In this document: in pieces, positions 33,562 through 42,802 of the stretch
Numbering within the stretch: position 1 is the first letter of the stretch
Layout of the letters: each line of letters starts with the position of its first letter
Source: Kofleriaceae bacterium
Lineage (GTDB): Bacteria > Myxococcota_A > Polyangia > Haliangiales > Haliangiaceae
Reading direction: 5' to 3'
Assembly (NCBI GenBank): GCA_025357755.1
Contig: JANXOP010000185.1
Location: forward strand, 1-61,128
Length of the DNA: 61,128 bases
Translations under genes and position numbers: made by a program
Notes under the pieces: generated by a model
Told to the model about the DNA's origin: nothing
The model's database searches: none
The model's input: the letters and a program-made list of their open reading frames with translations, nothing else

Positions 33562-35175
33562 CTACTCGAGGATGCCGAAGTTGTCCCACGCCGGCGTGTG
33601 GTTGTTCTCGCCCGCGGGTTGGTTCCACAGATAGAGCGCGGGGTAGGTGCGCAGCGTAGCGCCATCGTCGATCACCGGCGTGACGTAGAGCTGCGGGTTG
33701 CCCGCGGCGCCGCGCGTCGACGAGAACGTCAACCAGTAGTAGCGACTGCCCCCGACATCGGACGCGGCGGGCGCCCACTTCGGCCAGCTGTTCGTGACCC
33801 CCGGGCTGGTCTTCGCGCCGCAGGACGGCGGATCGTTCGCGGCGAGCCGGGTCGGCGTGCCACCCGCGCCCTTGACCACGAACACCTCGGCCTGGCTGTT
33901 GTTGTAGCTCGATTGCCCGTCGGCCACGCGGTTGTACGCGACGTACGTGTCGTCGGGAGAGAACGTCGGGTAGTACTCGTTGTACGCCGTCGTGTTCGCA
34001 CCGGTGATCGCGGTCGGCGTGCCGCCCGCATGATTGTTGTACGGCACGGTCATGAGATCGCCGTGGCTGACGCTGACGCCCGAGCTCACGTTCGAGGAGC
34101 TGACATAGAGCAAGGTGTCGGTCGTGTGCGCGAACGACGCGGAGGCGGCGGGATTCGCGTCGCCGGTGCGCGCGATGACATCCCAACCCTGGCCTTGCGC
34201 GGTCGACGTGGCTTCGAGATCGGTCCACATCATCTCGAACTTGTTGTTGATCGGATACATCGTGACCGCGGCGTGATCACCGGCGGCCCAGTGCAGCTTG
34301 GAGAACACCGGCTCCTCTTGATTGATCCGCTGCATCAGCGTGATCGCAGATGGCGTGAGGAACGGAGGCGCGACCGGTGCGCCGTCGGTCGTGAGCAGCC
34401 CGAGCATCGTCGGATCGCCGGTACCTGCCTGCTGGCTCGACGAGAAGCCGACGTAGGTGCCATCCGGTGTCGACGAGTGACAGCCGATGCACTGCGCCCC
34501 CGTGCTCGAAGCCGCGGTCGCGGCCTGGCCCGGCGTGATGATGTCCTTGACCGTCTCGTCGCCGATCTTGAAGCCGCGGAGCCGCGCGTTCGTCGTGGTC
34601 CAGTACACGATCGCGCCCGGTGCATCGACCGGTGCGATCTGGACATCGCCGGTCGAGCCGACCGCGGTGTTCGCGATCGTGGTCTGATCCGAGCTGGCAC
34701 CGCGCACGGTCACCGTCAGCGGCGAGCTCACGGAGTGCACGCGCAGGGTCTCCCAGATCGCGGACGGCATCGTCCACACGGTGCTCGTCGTGTAGACGAC
34801 CAGCGCGTTGATCTGGCTCGGCGATGTGATGCGGAGCTCGTAGATCGATTCGCCATTGCCGCCGATCCAGCTGAACCGAGGACGGATCCAGTTGCGTGGA
34901 TAGATCGTGCCGATCTCCGGCTCGAACATGCACGGCCCACCGGTGGCGGTGCCGGTCCCGGCGCCGCCGAACTGGGTCGCAACATCTCCCGGCACCGTGG
35001 TGCTGCCACCCGTGTCGATGATCGGAGCGGTCGGAAAATCCGAGTACGGACCGGCGAACGCATCCGGCGCGAGGATGCCAGCGTCTTGTTTGTCGCCGTT
35101 ATTGCCCCCCTCGTGGTGAGCGCAGCCAAGGCTCGAGAAGACGAGCGCAATAATCGCCGAATAAGTCGATCGCAC
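33562..35175 (-). CDS. Lipoprotein with CxxCH heme motif and PD40/TolB-like propeller
   Basis: The protein has 537 residues. Lipobox SSLG-C at about residue 18. Beta-rich throughout, with PD40/TolB-type blades (YYPTFSPDDTYVAYNRVADG; SWPKWAPAASDVGGSRYYWL). One heme-c attachment motif C229-I-G-C232-H233 followed by STPDGTYVGFSS, so it may be a cell-surface or periplasmic monoheme cytochrome merged with a propeller. Similar proteins occur in myxobacteria; partners unknown. GTG start at 35175 with TAAGCT 7 nt upstream. Confidence 0.75.
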   Translation of the reverse strand: MRSTYSAIIALVFSSLGCAHHEGGNNGDKQDAGILAPDAFAGPYSDFPTAPIIDTGGSTTVPGDVATQFGGAGTGTATGGPCMFEPEIGTIYPRNWIRPRFSWIGGNGESIYELRITSPSQINALVVYTTSTVWTMPSAIWETLRVHSVSSPLTVTVRGASSDQTTIANTAVGSTGDVQIAPVDAPGAIVYWTTTNARLRGFKIGDETVKDIITPGQAATAASSTGAQCIGCHSSTPDGTYVGFSSSQQAGTGDPTMLGLLTTDGAPVAPPFLTPSAITLMQRINQEEPVFSKLHWAAGDHAAVTMYPINNKFEMMWTDLEATSTAQGQGWDVIARTGDANPAASASFAHTTDTLLYVSSSNVSSGVSVSHGDLMTVPYNNHAGGTPTAITGANTTAYNEYYPTFSPDDTYVAYNRVADGQSSYNNSQAEVFVVKGAGGTPTRLAANDPPSCGAKTSPGVTNSWPKWAPAASDVGGSRYYWLTFSSTRGAAGNPQLYVTPVIDDGATLRTYPALYLWNQPAGENNHTPAWDNFGILE

Positions 35176-35182
35176 AAGTCAC

Positions 35183-35188
35183 AGCTTA
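35183..35188 (-). promoter_or_regulatory. Candidate -10 element for the PD40/CxxCH lipoprotein gene
   Basis: Minus-strand TAAGCT ends 7 nt before GTG 35175. Confidence 0.3.
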
Positions 35189-35256
35189 CGCTGGGCTCGG
35201 TTGAAGAGAACCTTTCTCGTCGGAGTACATCGTTCGTATGCCTGGCCGTTCGCAGG

Positions 35257-35811
35257 TCACGTCACACGATCACGGAGGCGGATCGGCGGTGGTGTAGGCG
35301 GTGGTGGTAGGTGCTCCACAACGAGGAGCACCGTTTCCGGCCAGGCCCGGCGAATCCAAGGGCAGCCGGCGGCGGGCGCCTCACCGATCACGGCGCGCAC
35401 CGCTGCACGCGTGATCAGCGCCCGCGCGCGATAGCGATCCGCGAACACGGTGCCGCTCCGCGCCCACGCACGATTCAACCACCGCGCGGCCGCGACCTGA
35501 AATCCCTGCATGCCACGCGCGAGCGCGACGCGATCCGCGGCCTCGACCACGAGCTCAAGCCGGCCCGCCACGACGGCGAGATGAACGATCCGGAAGTCGG
35601 TGCGCCCGAGGCTGCGGCGCAACGCGCGCTCGATCGCACGACGCGCGTGTAGATCGTGAAGCGCACCGGTGCCGCGCACGACACGCGCGATGACGTGCAC
35701 CGGATGACGCCCCGAAAGCTGAGGGCGCACGCGATGGCGTTCGCTCGCGATCGCACCACGCTTCGGCCGCCCGGCGCCGGTCCGCGCGCCTCCCCAGCTC
35801 TCCGATTTCAT
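35257..35811 (-). CDS. RAYT/Y1-transposase derivative with a lost HUH motif
   Basis: The protein has 184 residues. SESWGGARTGAGRPKRGA, LSGRHPVHVIARVVRG and LGRTDFRIVHLAVVAGRLELV align with the transposase at the right end of the window, but the HLH metal motif (HUH) there reads LEL here, so strand transfer chemistry should be lost. GTVFADRYRARAL follows, and after it the sequence departs from the normal C-terminus into a Pro-rich end. Either a decaying pseudogene that is still open, or a domesticated DNA-binding protein. Nearby repeats at 38.4-39.5 kb carry the missing C-terminal part of a relative. Confidence 0.75.
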   Translation of the reverse strand: MKSESWGGARTGAGRPKRGAIASERHRVRPQLSGRHPVHVIARVVRGTGALHDLHARRAIERALRRSLGRTDFRIVHLAVVAGRLELVVEAADRVALARGMQGFQVAAARWLNRAWARSGTVFADRYRARALITRAAVRAVIGEAPAAGCPWIRRAWPETVLLVVEHLPPPPTPPPIRLRDRVT

Positions 35812-36058
35812 CGGATCGGATCGCTATCGCTTTGCAGTTTCACTGCCAACATGAAAGCGCCGAGATCTGCTCGGACCAACAAAATTGCCGAAGTACTTGC
35901 CCACTCCGGATGCGTGAGTTTAGGGTGGGCGTCAGAACCTGGGACCGCTGACCGTGTACACGAGGACGAAGACAGCTCTGGTCCGAGAGCTCGGTGTCCC
36001 CGCATGGGAGCGCGTGCCGTCCGCTGTACAACCGTTCGATCTGTGGGGGACTTAAGCG

Positions 36059-36889
36059 ATGAGCGTCGACGACCGTGACTTCCTCGATGAGGCTGTGACG
36101 TCCGAGCTCCAGTTGTTTGGTTTCGGCGCGCCCGCCGAGCCCGAGCTGGAGCTCCTGCCTGCACCGGCATTCTTCGCGGCCGGCACCGCGATCACCGATG
36201 TCGAGGGCAACGAGCTCGCGCTCGACGACGACCTCTTCGTCGAGGAGCGCACGCAGCCGATTCCTCGTATGACGATGGCCGAGCTCGTGTTCGCGCAGCC
36301 AGGGCCGATGCCGATGCCGATGCCGATGCGGCGCGGCTCCGCGGTCGGAACCACCCCGCCGGTGACGCGGCCGATCGCGCTGTCGACGCTGTCGACGCTG
36401 TCGACGCGCTCTTCAGGCTCATCGCTTCCGGCGAGCGCCGAGGCATTCGATCAAGTCGAGATGCCGTCGTCGGTCCCCGCGACCAGTCGCAAGATCCGTC
36501 CGCGTCGCACGCGGCCGCGCGCGCGCACGATCGCGGCGCGGCGCCTCACGAGCATCGAGCTGCGCGAAGTCGCGAACACCCACGACGAGCAAGTCGATCG
36601 TCCGCGCACGCGTGCCGAGTGCTCGAACGAGCAGCGTCCGTGCCCGTGGGTGTCGTGCAAGCACCACCTCTATCTCGACGTGAATCCGCGCACCGGATCG
36701 ATCAAGCTCAACTTCCCCGATCTCGAGCCGTGGGAGCTCAAGCAGACCTGCGCACTCGACGTCGCTGACGACGGCGGTCATACGCTCGAGGAGGTCGGTG
36801 ACATCACGAACCTCACCCGCGAGCGCATCCGCCAGCTCGAGCTCCGCGGCCTGATCGAGCTGCGCGGTCGCTCGCGCAGCCTGCGGTAA
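36059..36889 (+). CDS. Sigma-70 region-4-like DNA-binding protein
   Basis: The protein has 276 residues. The first 140 residues are acidic then Pro/Ser-rich and disordered, including MPMPMPM and LSTLSTLST repeats, followed by a very basic stretch ([19 protein letters not shown]). The C-terminal 85 residues carry [20 protein letters not shown], a Cys/His cluster, then [17 protein letters not shown] and [20 protein letters not shown], a clear sigma region-4 helix-turn-helix. No region 2, so it is not a full sigma factor. Start ATG 36059 has GGGGGA upstream. Confidence 0.8.
   Translation: MSVDDRDFLDEAVTSELQLFGFGAPAEPELELLPAPAFFAAGTAITDVEGNELALDDDLFVEERTQPIPRMTMAELVFAQPGPMPMPMPMRRGSAVGTTPPVTRPIALSTLSTLSTRSSGSSLPASAEAFDQVEMPSSVPATSRKIRPRRTRPRARTIAARRLTSIELREVANTHDEQVDRPRTRAECSNEQRPCPWVSCKHHLYLDVNPRTGSIKLNFPDLEPWELKQTCALDVADDGGHTLEEVGDITNLTRERIRQLELRGLIELRGRSRSLR
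36305..36328 (+). repeat. 6-bp tandem repeat (gccgat) coding MPMPMP
   Basis: Four head-to-tail copies of GCCGAT inside the sigma-like gene. In frame, so length changes would not break the protein. Confidence 0.8.
36380..36406 (+). repeat. 9-bp tandem repeat (ctgtcgacg) coding LST x3
   Basis: Three exact copies of CTGTCGACG in the disordered linker of the sigma-like protein; each contains a SalI-type palindrome GTCGAC. Confidence 0.85.
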
Positions 36890-36970
36890 CATTTGTTACC
36901 GCCACGCTACGGTTTGATGACCGCGTAGTCGGTGATTGCGCCTCGCACGAGCGCCGTCCTATGAAGCGTT

Positions 36971-38368
36971 ATGCGCTTCGCGGTCCTCGCCATCGCACTC
37001 GCCGGCTGCAGCTCTGCACCCGGCAGCCCGGTCGAGAAGCCCGACGCCAGCCCGGTCGGCGTCGATAGCTCGAGCGCGATCGATGCGGCGATCGATACTC
37101 CGACCGACGAGCCGAGCGTGCCGTGCACCGCGACCGCCGCCCAGGTCTACGCCGCGACCGCGCAGCCGAACGCCGCGCTCGGGACGATCCTCGCGTGCGC
37201 GCCTGCCGAAGTCCTCGACGTCGCAGCGGTGACCTCCGCGGTCGGCGCGGGTGTCATGGTCACGACCGCCGTCGCGCAGTTCCAGATCGCCTATCAAACC
37301 CGCGACGGTAGCGGCGCACCTACCGTCTCGACCGCGCGCGTGTACCTGCCTTCGGTGCCGCGCGCCCGGCCGGTGCCGATCGTCGTCGCGATCCACGGCA
37401 GTGTCGGGCTCGCCGATGCGTGCGTGCCCTCCGCCGCACCCGATCACAACCTGCCGTTGCCGTTCGCGGCGCGCGGCTTCGCGGTGATCGCGCCCGACCT
37501 CGCGGGCCTCGGCAATGCGGGCACGCAGGACTACCTCGATAATCGCTCGCAAGGCTGGCAAGCGCTCGACGGTGCGCGCGCACTGCACGCGATCTTGCCG
37601 GCCGGCGCGACCGCGCAACAGCTGCTCCTCGCGGGCTACTCGCAGGGCGGTGGTGCCGCACTCTCGGCGCAAGCGTTGATCTCGGCCGATGGTGCCGGCA
37701 TCGGCACGCTCGCGGCAACGGTCGTGTTCGCACCGCAATGGCCGATCTCGATCCAGTCGTTCGACTACGACGCGATCCTGCGCACGCCGACCGCACTCAC
37801 GATCGGCGAGGGCCTGGCGTACAGCTCGGTCGCGGTGATGCGCGAGTACGCGTTCTTCGCGAACCACGTCGCCGGCGGCGTCGGGGCGGATGCGTTGCCG
37901 GCGCAATTCCGCACGAACCTCGAAGGCGCGGTGCAGAGTCAGTGCCTGGTCGCGCTCGGCGGCGTGATCCAGACCTCGATGTTCCACACCGGCGACCTGA
38001 TCGATGACTCGCTGCGGACGAGCGTGATCGCGTGCCTCGATGGCCAACCCGGCTGCGCGGGCGATGGCGCCGCCTACGCGCAGTTCCTCGCGGCGAACGT
38101 GCTCGCGCCCGATCCGAACGCCGGCCCGGTGCTGCTCGTGCAGGGCTCGCTCGATCAGATCATGCCGCCGGCGAAGGAGGGCGCATGCATCCGCGACAAG
38201 CTCGTGGCGGCAGGTGTCGGCGTCGATACCTGCGTCGTCGCGACGGCGACGCACAGCGACATCATGGATCACCACGCCGAGCCACTCGCGTGGGCCGAGT
38301 CGGTGCTTGCCGGTGGTACGCGCACGCAGTGCACGTCGAGCGGCGACTTGCCTGCTTGCTCTCGATAA
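36971..38368 (+). CDS. Alpha/beta-hydrolase lipoprotein
   Basis: The protein has 465 residues. Lipobox LAG-C at about residue 13, then an acidic linker of about 35 residues. Nucleophile elbow GYSQGGG, oxyanion region AIHGSVGLAD, acid in GSLDQIMPP and His in TATHSDIMD, matching secretory-lipase/esterase-type hydrolases. Additional Cys pairs (VPCTAT, ILACAP, GQPGCAG, EGACIRD, VDTCVV) suggest disulfides and a periplasmic or surface location. The substrate is unknown. Confidence 0.85.
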   Translation: MRFAVLAIALAGCSSAPGSPVEKPDASPVGVDSSSAIDAAIDTPTDEPSVPCTATAAQVYAATAQPNAALGTILACAPAEVLDVAAVTSAVGAGVMVTTAVAQFQIAYQTRDGSGAPTVSTARVYLPSVPRARPVPIVVAIHGSVGLADACVPSAAPDHNLPLPFAARGFAVIAPDLAGLGNAGTQDYLDNRSQGWQALDGARALHAILPAGATAQQLLLAGYSQGGGAALSAQALISADGAGIGTLAATVVFAPQWPISIQSFDYDAILRTPTALTIGEGLAYSSVAVMREYAFFANHVAGGVGADALPAQFRTNLEGAVQSQCLVALGGVIQTSMFHTGDLIDDSLRTSVIACLDGQPGCAGDGAAYAQFLAANVLAPDPNAGPVLLVQGSLDQIMPPAKEGACIRDKLVAAGVGVDTCVVATATHSDIMDHHAEPLAWAESVLAGGTRTQCTSSGDLPACSR

Positions 38369-38402
38369 GCGTCTCGCCTACCTGCGTACCGAAGCAGGCA
38401 GA

Positions 38403-38463
38403 AAGATCCGAAGACCGGAGCGAAGCAGAGGGTTTCGGCGGCTGCGCCGCGCGCACGCGGGCC
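38403..38463 (+). repeat. R3 repeat, copy a (partial)
   Basis: Shares GGTTTCGGCGGCTGCGCCGC and the preceding CCGGAGCGAAG-like block with copies b and c. Contains the palindrome GCGGC-TGC-GCCGC. Confidence 0.65.
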
Positions 38464-38542
38464 GTTGCACGACTTCGTGGTCGCTCGATGGGTCCTACGC
38501 GCACCTCGGACGCGACCGTCCGCGGGCCGAGGTACCCGGGCG

Positions 38543-38613
38543 GTCACGAAGTCACGAAGGGCAGAGAGGCCAGACCAAGGAGGTTTCAGCGGCTGTGCCG
38601 CTCGCGCGCGGGC
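38543..38613 (+). repeat. R3 repeat, copy b
   Basis: Runs from GTCACGAAGTCACGAAGG to CGCGCGCGGGC; matches the reverse complement of copy c (39401-39474) over about 70 bp with scattered mismatches. Core palindrome GCGGC-TGT-GCCGC. Confidence 0.7.
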
Positions 38614-38669
38614 AGGGGCGCCTGCGCGGTCGGCGACGGCGAATCGTCGCGTGGCCGCAACAAAGATCG

Positions 38670-38841
38670 CGTCGGTATGGCTTGGTCGATCGGCTCGAAG
38701 TGCCTGGGCCCGCAATACCGCGAACGTTGGCGTGGCAATGGTCCAGAGGTGATGAACCAAGCCGTTTCCCGACCTCAGCAGAACGCTCGCGGTCTCGCGA
38801 GCCGTGAGGGTGACGCCAGGCGAGATCGCGAACGTTGGCGC
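38670..38841 (+). repeat. REP-like repeat A with RAYT 3'-end relic
   Basis: Begins with a 38-bp block nearly identical to the transposase 3' end at 39084, then contains a 41-bp core (38764-38804) identical to repeat B, with the hairpin GCTCGCG-GTCT-CGCGAGC at 38785-38802. The core is flanked by direct 14-bp repeats CGCGAACGTTGGCG (38719-38732 and 38827-38840). Confidence 0.8.
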
Positions 38842-39137
38842 GGGCCCTCACCTCGCCGCGCCAGGTTCGTAACTGCGTCGCATACGTGCTCAATAATTGG
38901 CGCCATCACGGTGCGGATCGCGAGCGGCTCGAGCGCCCGTGGAAGGTCGATCCGTACTCGAGCTCGCTGTCGTTCGATGGCTGGAAGCAGCGCGAAAAGG
39001 TCGGCTGCTACTACGCCGCGCCGAAGGGCTACCCGCCGCTGTTCGTGTGGTTGCCGAAGACGTGGTTGCTGAGCGAGGGGTGGCGTCGGTACGGCTTGGT
39101 CGATCAGCTGGAAGTGCCTGGTGGCGGCCAGGAGTGA
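38835..39137 (+). pseudogene. C-terminal fragment of a REP-associated (Y1) transposase
   Basis: The open frame reads ARALTSPRQVRNCVAYVLNN, then WRHH, WKVDPYSS, WLPKTWLLSEGWRR and LEVPG. These are the conserved C-terminal elements of RAYT-type transposases, beginning just where the ADRYHARAL segment would end. The N-terminal HUH domain is missing and its place is taken by repeat A, so this is a truncated relic. The frame ends in an intact TGA before repeat B. Confidence 0.8.
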
Positions 39138-39293
39138 GGTCAAATGGGACTCGAGACCGCGAACTCCGGCGGCGGCGGTTCAGAGTTAGTGAACCACGAT
39201 GTTTCCCGACCTCAGCAGAACGCTCGCGGTCTCGCGAGCCGAGAAGCTGACGCCACGCGAGACCGCAAACGCCGGCGTGGCAACGGTTCAGAG
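39084..39293 (+). repeat. REP-like repeat B downstream of the RAYT fragment
   Basis: Contains the transposase 3' end, the same 41-bp core as repeat A (39201-39241) with hairpin arms 39222-39228 and 39233-39239, and flanking direct repeats that begin GAGACCGC and end GGTTCAGAG on both sides (39153-39186; 39259-39293). Confidence 0.8.
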
Positions 39294-39400
39294 CCACATG
39301 TTCGCGACCTGCCACAGCGAGAATGCGCGGCACTGCGACGAAGCAGCTGGATCATCCAGCGATAGCCACCGACGATCGCGTCGATGTTCACGAACGCAGC

Positions 39401-39474
39401 CCGCCCGCGCGCAAGCGGCGCAGCCGCCGAAACCTTCTTCGCTCCGGCCTCTCCGCCCTTCGTGCCTTCGTGAC
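39401..39474 (-). repeat. R3 repeat, copy c (inverted)
   Basis: Reverse complement of the R3 block: on the minus strand it runs GTCACGAAGGCACGAAGGG ... GGTTTCGGCGGCTGCGCCGC. With copies a and b it brackets the RAYT fragment in inverted orientation. Confidence 0.7.
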
Positions 39475-39507
39475 TGTCCGGCACAGGGGCCGGCGTGCGA
39501 ACCGGCC

Positions 39508-40611
39508 TTACATCGTGAGCTTGCGGACGCCGCGGATCGAGATCGTGACGAGCACCGTCGAGATGGCCGCGAGTGCGAGCAGCGAGGGTAGGAGGTCGAG
39601 CGGGCCGGCACCGCGCAACACGGCGCCGCGCATGATGTCGATCATGTGCGTCGCGGGCAACGCGCGCCCGATGTAGTAGAGGACGCGCGGTAGGCCGGCG
39701 ACCGGGAAGATGTAGCCCGACAAGAAGATCGAGGGCAGCAGCAGCATCTGCGCCATCTGCATCGCCTGCATCGAGGTCTGGGCGCGCATCGAGATCGTGA
39801 GCCCGAGCGCGAGCAGCGCGAACAGGTACATCACCGCGGTCGCGAACAGGAACAGCAGGCTGCCGTTGATCGGCACGTCGAAGCCGAACCGCATCAAGGT
39901 CAGGATCAGCGCCATCTCGACGATGCCGATCACGAGGTACGGCGCGAGCTTGCCGAGCACGAGGCCGACCGGATCGATCGGCGTGACGAGCAGCTGCTCC
40001 ATCGTGCCTTGTTCGCGTTCACGCACGATCGCGATCGAGGCGAGCAGCATTGCGGCGAGCTGGAGCAAGATCGCGATGAGGCCAGGGATGATGTAGTTCG
40101 CGGTCCGCCCCTCGGGGTTGAACAGCACGATCGGCTGCGCCGACATGATCGGATGAGCACCCGTGCCCTGCACCGCATCTAGGTTGGCCTGCGCGACGAG
40201 CCCGTTGATCGCCGCGAGTGCTTGCGCCGAGACGTTCGAATCCGAGCCATCGATCAGGACGAGGAACTGCGCATTCTCGTGGCGAGCACGCTTGTCGTGG
40301 AAATCAGGCGGAATGATCAAGCCGACGCGCACGGTGCCTTGCGCGATCAGCTGGCGCGCTTGCTTCGGATCGTTCGTGACCGTGGCGATCTCGAAGGTCT
40401 TGGTCGCGCGAAGCTCGTCCATCAGCTCGCGGCTCTCGCGGGTCTGATCCTGGTCGACGACGACGGTCGGCAGGTTCTTGACATTCTGATCGAGGAAGCC
40501 GAACAGCGCGAGCTGCATGATCGGCATCGTGAAGAACAGGATCAGTGTGCCGCGGTCGCGGAAGATGTGCTTGAACTCCTTGAGCAGGATCGCGACGAAG
40601 GAGCTCCACAT
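39508..40611 (-). CDS. ABC-2 type transporter permease (YbhS/YbhR/YhhJ type)
   Basis: The protein has 367 residues. TM1 at about 20-40 (LILFFTMPIMQLALFGFL), a periplasmic domain of about 130 residues (VVVDQDQTRESRELMDEL ...), then five TMs from about 175. EREQGTMEQLLVTPI is the hallmark coupling helix of the ABC-2 permease family. The ATG overlaps the ATPase stop (TGATG). The YbhF-S-R system has two permeases; only one is present here, so it may work as a homodimer. Confidence 0.93.
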   Translation of the reverse strand: MWSSFVAILLKEFKHIFRDRGTLILFFTMPIMQLALFGFLDQNVKNLPTVVVDQDQTRESRELMDELRATKTFEIATVTNDPKQARQLIAQGTVRVGLIIPPDFHDKRARHENAQFLVLIDGSDSNVSAQALAAINGLVAQANLDAVQGTGAHPIMSAQPIVLFNPEGRTANYIIPGLIAILLQLAAMLLASIAIVREREQGTMEQLLVTPIDPVGLVLGKLAPYLVIGIVEMALILTLMRFGFDVPINGSLLFLFATAVMYLFALLALGLTISMRAQTSMQAMQMAQMLLLPSIFLSGYIFPVAGLPRVLYYIGRALPATHMIDIMRGAVLRGAGPLDLLPSLLALAAISTVLVTISIRGVRKLTM

Positions 40612-41579
40612 CAGGCGGCGCTCGCTTTCGCTCGGTCGGCAGCGGCGCGCTCGGTGAGCGCGACGAACACGTCTTCGAGTGTCGCGGTGATCCGACGCGC
40701 GGTCGCGGGATAGTCCGCAGCGGCCATCCGCGCGAGCAGGTCTGCGTCGGAGATGGCGTCGGTGATCTCGGCGTGGACGGCCTGGCCGAAGACGGTCGCG
40801 CCGCGACAGAACGCTTGCATGCGTAGCCAGCCGAGTGCGCGCGTCGAGCTCCGGGTCTCGAGCTCGAGCCGGCGCGTCCCTGGTTGGTTGACCAGCGGCA
40901 TCTGCTTCAAGGTATCTGGCGTGCCGGTGACGAGCAGCTTCGAGAGATACAGGTAGCCGACCTCGGCGCAGCGTTCGGCCTCGTCCATGTAGTGGGTGGT
41001 GACGAGCAGCGTGATGCCTTGCGCGGAGAGCGTGAACAGCAGGTCCCACAGCTCGCGGCGCGCGACCGGATCGATACCCGCGGTCGGCTCGTCGAGGAAT
41101 ACGACGCGCGGCTCGTGCATCAGTGCGGCACCGAGGGCAAGCCGCTGCTTCCAGCCGCCCGAGAGCAGGCCCGCGCGGCGACCCGCGTACGGCTCGATGT
41201 GCGTGAGCGCGAGCGCGGCTTCGACTCGCTGACGCATGCGCGCGCCACCGAGTCCGTACACGCGGGCGTAGAACTGGAGGTTCTCGACGACGGTGAGGTC
41301 CGGATACAGCGCGAACTTCTGGCTCATGTAGCCGATCTGGCGGCGAATCGCGGGCCCTTCGGTCGCGACATCGAGGCCGAGTACCGAGGCGGTGCCGGTC
41401 GTCGGTGCGAGGAGGCCGCACAGGATCCGGATCAGCGTCGACTTGCCGGAGCCGTTCGGTCCGAGCAGGCCGTAGACGAGGCCCGGCGGCACCGCGAGAT
41501 CGACGTTCTCGAGCGCGACGAAGTCGCCGAACTTGCGCGACACCGCCTTCACCGAGATCGCGTCGTTCGAGCCCGTCAT
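40611..41579 (-). CDS. ABC transporter ATP-binding protein
   Basis: The protein has 322 residues. Walker [10 protein letters not shown] (about 39-47), Q-loop [12 protein letters not shown], signature [16 protein letters not shown], Walker [14 protein letters not shown]-loop TTHYMDEAE. The C-terminal 90 residues form a regulatory extension typical of drug-exporter ATPases (CcmA/YbhF halves). It powers the permease encoded next. Its ATG overlaps the stop of the HlyD gene (ATGA). Confidence 0.95.
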   Translation of the reverse strand: MTGSNDAISVKAVSRKFGDFVALENVDLAVPPGLVYGLLGPNGSGKSTLIRILCGLLAPTTGTASVLGLDVATEGPAIRRQIGYMSQKFALYPDLTVVENLQFYARVYGLGGARMRQRVEAALALTHIEPYAGRRAGLLSGGWKQRLALGAALMHEPRVVFLDEPTAGIDPVARRELWDLLFTLSAQGITLLVTTHYMDEAERCAEVGYLYLSKLLVTGTPDTLKQMPLVNQPGTRRLELETRSSTRALGWLRMQAFCRGATVFGQAVHAEITDAISDADLLARMAAADYPATARRITATLEDVFVALTERAAADRAKASAA

Positions 41580-42715
41580 TTCGGCACGTGGATGAAGGCG
41601 GCCATGCCGGCGCGCAGCTGATCGGCCCCATCCTTGCCATCGACGAGGCCGATCCGGGCGGCGAACACCTGGTCCGCGCGCTCGTCGGCAGTCTGCAGAT
41701 TGCGCGGCGAGTATTCGCCCTTGTCGTCGATGTGCTCGACCTTGCCCTGGAACTCGCGATCACCGAAAGAATCGACCGTGATGGGCACCGAGTCGCCGAC
41801 CTTGATGTGGCCGACCTCGGTCTCCGGGACATAGATCCGGACGTAGAGCTGGCCATCCTCGAGGAGCTCCGCCGCTGGCGCGTTCGGCGCCAGAATATCG
41901 CCGGGGCGCAGATCGAGGGATTCGACGCGCGCCGCGTTCGGTGCGCGGACCACGAGCTCGCCGATCATCACGTCGAGCTGATCGACGCGCGCCTTCGCCG
42001 CAGCCGCGGCCGCCTCACCCGCGCGTAGATCCTCGACGCGCGGGCCGGCGATCACCAGCCGCGCGGCTGCGTCGGCCTCCTGCGCGCGCGCGGCGGCTTG
42101 CGCCTTCTCCTCGACGCGGGCTCCAGCGCGAAGCTCGTCGAGCCCTTTCTGCTGCGCATCGAGCTCGGCCTTTGCGGTGCGGAGCTGGGTATCGGCGCTA
42201 TCGGTCTCTGCCTTCGCGATCGCGCCACTCTGGAGCAAGCGATGCGAACGATCCGCGTCGAGCGCGGCCTTGTCGACCGCGGCTTGGCCCTGCGCGACCC
42301 GCGCTTCGCCGGCCGCGACTTGTTCGGCGCGCGAACCGTGGCGGGTCTCGGCGAAGGCGGCGCTCGCCTGGGCGGCGCGCGCGTTTGCTTCGGCGATCTC
42401 CTCGGGACGCGCGCCCTTCTTGAGCTTGTCGTACGCGGCCTGTGCTTGCTGGAACTGCGCGTCCGCGATCGCACGCTGCGCGGTGAGGTCGCCGGGCTCG
42501 AGCTCGCGCAACGGCTGGCCCGCGATCACGTGATCGCCTTCCTTCACGATGATCTTCTTGATCCGACCCCCGGTACGTGACCCGACCGTGACGGTCCGGG
42601 CCTCGACGGTGCCGGCCCACGCGAACGGCCTCCCCGCGAGGTAGTGCTTGTAGCCGAACCAGGTCGCGGTGATCGCGAGGAGCACGATCAGTGGCAGGAA
42701 CCTCTTCATCGACAT
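41576..42715 (-). CDS. HlyD/EmrA-type membrane fusion protein (YbhG-like)
   Basis: The protein has 379 residues. One N-terminal TM anchor (6-24), biotinyl-lipoyl half motifs ([20 protein letters not shown] and [20 protein letters not shown]), a long Ala-rich coiled-coil hairpin at about 80-245, and a C-terminal beta barrel. It should bridge the ABC permease to an outer-membrane channel; no TolC gene is in the window. First gene of the exporter operon; all three genes overlap by 1-4 nt. Confidence 0.93.
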   Translation of the reverse strand: MSMKRFLPLIVLLAITATWFGYKHYLAGRPFAWAGTVEARTVTVGSRTGGRIKKIIVKEGDHVIAGQPLRELEPGDLTAQRAIADAQFQQAQAAYDKLKKGARPEEIAEANARAAQASAAFAETRHGSRAEQVAAGEARVAQGQAAVDKAALDADRSHRLLQSGAIAKAETDSADTQLRTAKAELDAQQKGLDELRAGARVEEKAQAAARAQEADAAARLVIAGPRVEDLRAGEAAAAAAKARVDQLDVMIGELVVRAPNAARVESLDLRPGDILAPNAPAAELLEDGQLYVRIYVPETEVGHIKVGDSVPITVDSFGDREFQGKVEHIDDKGEYSPRNLQTADERADQVFAARIGLVDGKDGADQLRAGMAAFIHVPK

Positions 42716-42802
42716 CGCCTCACAGCAACCCGCATACCACCAGTAAATCGTTTAACGTGGTGAGATCGCGTCGCTGTGAGCCGACACGTGTCGGTTTGGC
42801 TA

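Noticed and set aside
33598..35310. Plus-strand frame opposite the PD40 lipoprotein
   Set aside because: Arg-rich shadow; the minus-strand frame has a lipobox and recognisable domains.
36059..36889. Complete sigma-70 factor
   Set aside because: Only region 4 is recognisable; no region 2 or 3 sequence is present.
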